This document shows, piece after piece, positions 43,663 to 47,498 of a DNA stretch of 47,498 nt. How positions within the stretch are numbered: the stretch's first letter is position 1; each line of letters begins with the position of its first letter. The DNA comes from Planctomycetaceae bacterium. GTDB taxonomy: Bacteria; Planctomycetota; Planctomycetia; Pirellulales; Pirellulaceae. A program made the position numbers and the translations under genes. The stretch spans positions 1 to 47,498 of the forward strand of contig PBOG01000264.1 of the NCBI GenBank assembly GCA_002724245.1, read 5' to 3'. The notes beneath the pieces are model-generated. The model ran no database searches, was not told where the DNA came from, and saw only the letters and a list, made by a program, of their open reading frames with translations.

Positions 43663-45174
43663 TCACACCGGCGGTACCACCTGATTCGACCAGGTGGTGT
43701 CGCGTTCAAAGGGAAACATCGGGTTGCGCCGGCGCTGGAAGTCCAGGGATTCCATGTCGGCGGTCGTACAACCCGCTGTGTTGACACGGATCAAATGCGG
43801 GCAGATGGGGGCGTAAGCGGCGACGGGTGCGTTAACGCCTTTGGCCACCAGCAGTTGGAACGCACTGGGGTCGATGTTGCAGCTGATCAGCTGTTGCAAG
43901 CTGAAAGGTGGCATCCTTTCACTGGTCAGCATCACTGTCATGCCATGGTCGGATTGCACAATGGCGGTAGGGCCCTGGTCGCAATCGGTCAGGCCGCCGT
44001 GCCGTGCCTCCGGTTCGGTGAATTTCCCGTCGTGGAGGCTGACAACGTTGAATTCAGCCGCCAGCGGTGCGCCGTGCTGTTGGTCGGTCTTACCGCCCAG
44101 CTTCATTGGTAGACGTGCCTCGGGACCGGCTGCGATGGCCTGCTGGACGCTCTCGGGATCGTAGAGACAGACAAAACTAGCGGGGATCTGGCGTCGCCAG
44201 ATCTCGTGTGCCAGGACGGTGGAATCGGCGGGTGAACCGCCGCCCACGTTATCGCCCATATCGAGCAGGCATACCGGTCCGTTGAGGGCGACGGCGCGGT
44301 CCAGTGCATCACCGGGTTCGATCATCTGGCCCAGGTATTCGTCGCGGTGAGACCACAGGTACTCACCGAGTTCTGCGGCGAGTTGCTGTGCCAGCGGTAA
44401 ATTCTGGTCGGTCACTACAATAGCTGCTGAGCCCATTTCCGCGACGTCAGCATAGGGAAAGCCCAGCATGATGCTATTACTCAGAACGGCTGGGTCGGCG
44501 CACATCCGGTCTGCCAGTTCATAGAGCGAGCGGAGTTGCGGTTCGCTGGTCAATTGCCGTTCAATGTTGATTGCCAGAGGAGGCAGGCAGGCCGCCATCG
44601 TCGGGCGGACTTCACCACGCAGGGTACGAGCCATCAGTCTGGCAGCTTCCAGGCCGCGAGCGCGTTGATCGAGATGGGGATTCGAACGATAGGAGATCAA
44701 CGCGTCACAGGCATGGACCATCTCGGGGGACAGGTTGCCGTGTGGGTCGAGCGTTGCGATTAAGGGGACTTCCAGGCCGAGGTGGGCCCGGACCATGGAG
44801 AGCCAATGGCCGTCGGCGTCGGGATATTCCTCACTGACCGTAGCGCCGTGTGGGGCCAGGAGCCAGCCGTCGAGAGGGCCGTGCTGGGCGAGCGTTTTCT
44901 CGATGGCGGTGAAGAGGCGGCTCAACAACTGGTCAAACGTTTCTGCGGTGATTGTCCCGTATGGCGTTGCCCTGCCGGCAAAGACTCCTATTGGTTCGAT
45001 GTCAGCCGCTTCCAAGCCTTCAAAGAAGCCGCCCACTTCATGGTGGGATGACTCGATGTGGGTTCTCACCTGATCACCTTCAAACAACCAGCTTTGCTCG
45101 AAGTGTTCCAGATGCGTGGGTTGCGAAATGAAAGTATTGGATTCGTGCAATAGAGCCAGGATGCCGACGCGCAT
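43663..45174 (-). CDS. M81 family metallopeptidase (MlrC-like)
   Basis: 503 residues, no signal peptide, from ATG 45174. N-terminal DUF1485-type domain: MRVGILALLHESNTFISQPT, GRATPYGTITAETF, GWLLAPHGATVSEEYPDADG, ATLDPHGNLSPEMV and SYRSNPHLDQRARG. C-terminal MlrC domain: LLDMGDNVGGGSPADSTVLA. MlrC in Sphingomonas degrades linearised microcystin peptides, but most homologues act on unknown peptides or amides. Histidines and aspartates in LDPHGN and GDNVGGGSPAD are the likely zinc site. It is divergently arranged with an RraA-like gene (116 bp apart) and converges on kbl. Confidence 0.9.
   Translation of the reverse strand: MRVGILALLHESNTFISQPTHLEHFEQSWLFEGDQVRTHIESSHHEVGGFFEGLEAADIEPIGVFAGRATPYGTITAETFDQLLSRLFTAIEKTLAQHGPLDGWLLAPHGATVSEEYPDADGHWLSMVRAHLGLEVPLIATLDPHGNLSPEMVHACDALISYRSNPHLDQRARGLEAARLMARTLRGEVRPTMAACLPPLAINIERQLTSEPQLRSLYELADRMCADPAVLSNSIMLGFPYADVAEMGSAAIVVTDQNLPLAQQLAAELGEYLWSHRDEYLGQMIEPGDALDRAVALNGPVCLLDMGDNVGGGSPADSTVLAHEIWRRQIPASFVCLYDPESVQQAIAAGPEARLPMKLGGKTDQQHGAPLAAEFNVVSLHDGKFTEPEARHGGLTDCDQGPTAIVQSDHGMTVMLTSERMPPFSLQQLISCNIDPSAFQLLVAKGVNAPVAAYAPICPHLIRVNTAGCTTADMESLDFQRRRNPMFPFERDTTWSNQVVPPV
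43676..43698. terminator. 8-bp inverted repeat at the kbl/M81 convergent ends
   Basis: ACCACCTG (43676-43683) and CAGGTGGT (43691-43698) form a perfect 8-bp stem with a 7-nt loop, inside the last codons of the M81 gene and 54 bp after the kbl stop. A smaller CGGTG/CACCG stem lies at 43656-43670. They could end the kbl transcript. There is no T-run, so intrinsic termination is uncertain. Confidence 0.35.
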
Positions 45175-45290
45175 GAAAGTTACCCAGGGAGAAATGTTTC
45201 CTGCAGCAGGTTGTTGGAAGTCGCCGCCAAATGGGGCAGAATATCAGTCGCCAGCGTTGTTTTCCACTCCTCCACCCATTGCGGAACCTC

Positions 45291-45959
45291 ATGTCGCACA
45301 CACCTCCCGGCGAAATTACGATCGCTATGATGCGCGAGGCATTTTACTCTGCGGTCGTATCTGATGCACTGGATTCACTGGGCTACAAGGCGCAATCACC
45401 AAGACTTGCTCTAACGCCCCTGACCACGCGCGGCGTGTTGATCGGCCGTTGTAAAACGACACTCTGGTCTGATCTGTTTCATGACGACCCGCGACCGTAC
45501 GAGCTCGAGCTGAAGGCGGTCGATACCTGCGTGGCAGATGATGTCTTGATTGCCGCCGCCGGCGGTTCGATGCGGTCTGGAATTTGGGGGGAACTACTCT
45601 CGACGGCAGCCATGAATCAGGGCTGTGTCGGTGCCATTGTGGATGGAGCTGCCCGGGATGTTGCCCCGATGCGTGCGATGGGTTTTCCCTGTTTTGCCCG
45701 TGGCACCTGTGTTTACGACAGCCTGCACCGTCAGCGAGTGGTCGAATGCGATGTCCCGGTCGAAATCGATGGGGTTGTCTTTAGCCCGGGTGACCTGGTG
45801 GTCGCCGACGAAGATGGGCTGGTCGTCGTCCCTCAGGCCATTGAGGAAGAGGCTGTATCCCGAGCCTGGCAGAAGGTGCATGCCGAGAATGTTACTCGTG
45901 ATGAGATTCGTAACGGAATGCGGGCTACCGAAGTCTACGAAAAGTACGGGATCTTGTAA
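45291..45959 (+). CDS. RraA-like / HMG-CHA aldolase family protein
   Basis: 222 residues from ATG 45291. The RraA/demethylmenaquinone-methyltransferase-like fold is shown by VVSDALDSLGYK, the loop GGSMRSGIWGELLSTAAMNQ, GAIVDGAARDVAPMRAMGFP (with the R-D pair that binds substrate and metal in the aldolases) and SPGDLVVADEDGLVVVPQA. True RraA (RNase E regulator) and 4-hydroxy-4-methyl-2-oxoglutarate aldolases share these motifs. The conserved GxxR-D arrangement fits the aldolase branch, but the reaction cannot be fixed from sequence. It is divergent from the M81 peptidase gene and converges on the BBP7 gene 35 bp away. Confidence 0.88.
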   Translation: MSHTPPGEITIAMMREAFYSAVVSDALDSLGYKAQSPRLALTPLTTRGVLIGRCKTTLWSDLFHDDPRPYELELKAVDTCVADDVLIAAAGGSMRSGIWGELLSTAAMNQGCVGAIVDGAARDVAPMRAMGFPCFARGTCVYDSLHRQRVVECDVPVEIDGVVFSPGDLVVADEDGLVVVPQAIEEEAVSRAWQKVHAENVTRDEIRNGMRATEVYEKYGIL

Positions 45960-45994
45960 TGCGCAGTCGATTGGGCCGTTCGGCATTCCGGAGC

Positions 45995-47498
45995 TTACCA
46001 GCGGTAATCTAACCCAGCGTGGAAGCCCTGTGCCCAGAAGTCCTGTTGCTGGAACGCAAATCCTGGCCGTTCGGGGCCGCTGAAGGGAACCGACTCGGGG
46101 GGGAGTAACTGGGGATTGAGGTCCCGGTCGATGGCGTCGGTTGGGCGGACCACGTTTGTCCAGTAGATCAGTGAGTAACCGAGGGTAAAACGTAGTTGGG
46201 GTGTGAGAAAGACCCCGACGGTGGCTTGTGCTTGCGGGATGAGCCCCAGCACATTCCGTTCGTGTATTCCGGAATTCGTACGTTGGGCCAAGAGGCCGCC
46301 GGCCAGCAGGGTTTCCGTTCCGCTGGTGTCCGTATGTACGGTCTGGCCGGAGATGTTCACCAATTGGTGGACGTTCCCCACTGCCACGCGACCTAACAGA
46401 TCGAATGTCCATACGTGGCGTTGTGCTTGCCAGTGAAAACCAATCTCGCCTCCTTGGAAATCGTTGGTGGTGTCGAACTGGTCGCTGACAGCCCAGCGTT
46501 CGATGGATCCGATGGGTTGCGTTTGACTAAGGACGGAGAGGTACTCTTCAAACTCCATAAATTGAAAACCGAGCAGCAGGTTGACGCGTGAATAATACGC
46601 GCACCCAGGGCCACACACCGACTCCTGAGGAAAGTCGCGACACCCCAGGAATCTCAGTAAATGGAGCGATGCACTTCGCATTGAGGTGCCAGCACGTACT
46701 TGTACTGCTCCATCGCTGAGCTGGGGATAGGCCAATAAATAGGCATCTTCCCCTGGAATTTCAGGGTTTTCCTGGGCATCCAGGGGGTGGATGTTGAAGA
46801 ACGGTTGGGCCAGCACGTCCACTCCGTTCAAGCTGGAGTCTTGCGCCATTTCGTAATTCAGATCGTCGAGGGCAAGATAATCCCCCTCGATACCCCAGAC
46901 ACGTGCTGGTCCCAGCCAGAGGCCAACGCGAACGCGGCCACCACCACGACGGTCTTCGAGCACGTCTTCCGCACCGATCAACGTTTGCGTTCCGGTTTCG
47001 CCCAGGATACCAGCCTGCTCAGCGGGCGTTGCAATAGGACTGGTAGTGACCAGTGGTGGAAGTGACATTCCGGCGCTGCGCCAATAGAGGTATTCAGCAC
47101 GCACCCAGGCTGCACCTGCCGGACCACAGGCATAATCGGGCAACGCACCGCATTGCGGGCAGCGATGTGACGGGTTGTCGAGGAGGTCAAGATCATGCAG
47201 CCGGGTACCGACAGGAGTGGGGATTTCCAACGTACCGAATGTGGCAACGCCATCGCTGAGTTCGCTGACAGGGGTTTCGATTGCCACGGGTGTTTGGCCA
47301 TTGCGGGACACCCACCCGGCGGGTAGTGTCTGCGGACCGCTGTCGGAGAGCAGCGCGGGTTCGGTGTGGTTTACGGGCTCGTTGTGATTGTGGTCGTGGT
47401 CGTGGTGGTGGTCGTGGTTGGCGATCCGTCGCTCTGCCGGATCAGGCTCTGGCGAGGGCACCGTGGGCTCAGCGGCTGCGCCAATTCGTAGATACCCA
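45995..47498 (-). CDS. BBP7-family outer-membrane beta-barrel, 5' end outside window
   Basis: The frame stays open through the right edge, so the in-frame GTG at 47461 is not necessarily the start. The residues before it (GYLRIGAAAEPT) look like the region around a signal cleavage site. Visible: 500 residues. A His/Asp-rich tract (HDHHHDHDHNHNEPVNH) lies near the N-terminus, then a CPQC...C cluster in HRCPQCGALPDYACG. The BBP7 (PF07585) body follows: WVRAEYLYWRSAGMSLPPLV, RVRVGLWLGPARVWGIEGDY and LLGFQFMEFEE. Alternating strands of the barrel and an aromatic C-terminus GLDYRW are typical of outer-membrane barrels. BBP7 is mainly known from planctomycetes; function unknown. Confidence 0.88.
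   Translation of the reverse strand, partial: GYLRIGAAAEPTVPSPEPDPAERRIANHDHHHDHDHNHNEPVNHTEPALLSDSGPQTLPAGWVSRNGQTPVAIETPVSELSDGVATFGTLEIPTPVGTRLHDLDLLDNPSHRCPQCGALPDYACGPAGAAWVRAEYLYWRSAGMSLPPLVTTSPIATPAEQAGILGETGTQTLIGAEDVLEDRRGGGRVRVGLWLGPARVWGIEGDYLALDDLNYEMAQDSSLNGVDVLAQPFFNIHPLDAQENPEIPGEDAYLLAYPQLSDGAVQVRAGTSMRSASLHLLRFLGCRDFPQESVCGPGCAYYSRVNLLLGFQFMEFEEYLSVLSQTQPIGSIERWAVSDQFDTTNDFQGGEIGFHWQAQRHVWTFDLLGRVAVGNVHQLVNISGQTVHTDTSGTETLLAGGLLAQRTNSGIHERNVLGLIPQAQATVGVFLTPQLRFTLGYSLIYWTNVVRPTDAIDRDLNPQLLPPESVPFSGPERPGFAFQQQDFWAQGFHAGLDYRW

Noticed and set aside
45594-46412. A 272-codon minus-strand frame bridging the RraA-like and BBP7 genes
   Set aside because: It overlaps two well-supported genes and has low-complexity Arg/Pro/Thr composition.

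Overview
The window looks like a chromosomal segment of a planctomycete, most likely from the Pirellulales group. This rests on families that are largely confined to or strongly expanded in Planctomycetota: three DUF1549/DUF1553 proteins carrying c-type heme motifs, two DUF1501 proteins, a planctomycete-type cytochrome fused to WD40 repeats, a pre-peptidase C-terminal (PPC) domain secreted protein, a DUF11 repeat protein and a BBP7-type beta-barrel. Gene density is high and strand switches are frequent. I see no rRNA, tRNA, insertion sequence, CRISPR array or phage genes.

Layout: 1-1746 is the 3' part of a DUF11 repeat protein whose visible start is a 15-bp tandem repeat encoding GQPLD. 1795-3483 (minus) is an exported D-aminoacylase-like amidohydrolase. 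3762-5660 holds a TPR protein and rpsT (S20). 5900-12645 is a probable secreted or cell-surface cluster (PPC protein, Ig-like/DUF1549/DUF1553 protein, cytochrome-WD40 protein). 12730-13812 is mtnA (methionine salvage). 14034-18604 holds two adjacent exported amidohydrolase-fold genes with three barrels, only one of which keeps the metal ligands. 18686-19561 (minus) is the rplM-rpsI ribosomal operon, preceded by a GT2 glycosyltransferase gene (19685-20689, minus).

20970-24313 is a translation and secretion cluster, ffh-rpsP-trmD-rplS. The rimM gene that commonly sits between rpsP and trmD is absent, and S16 carries a roughly 100-residue acidic tail. A TIM-barrel sugar-phosphate isomerase-like gene follows, and converges on a 1,212-residue MMPL/RND exporter (25311-28949, minus). 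29258-31543 is an alpha/beta hydrolase of the Abhydrolase_10 type.

31550-41723 contains two DUF1549/DUF1553-DUF1501 pairs in opposite, outward-pointing orientation. Between them lie a FxsA-like membrane protein and a DUF2817 (M14-like) peptidase. 41796-42283 (minus) is a decayed Gfo/Idh/MocA oxidoreductase gene with a nonsense codon, a frameshift and a large internal deletion. Then come kbl (without a neighbouring tdh), an M81/MlrC-type peptidase, an RraA-like protein, and a BBP7-type outer-membrane barrel with a His-rich N-terminus that runs off the right edge.

The housekeeping genes are confidently identified. The accessory genes are mostly families known by fold or domain name only, so their substrates are not established here. 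The observations I would follow first are the catalytically dead amidohydrolase barrels beside a live one, the missing rimM with the extended S16, the inverted DUF1549/DUF1501 pairs, and the decayed oxidoreductase next to kbl.
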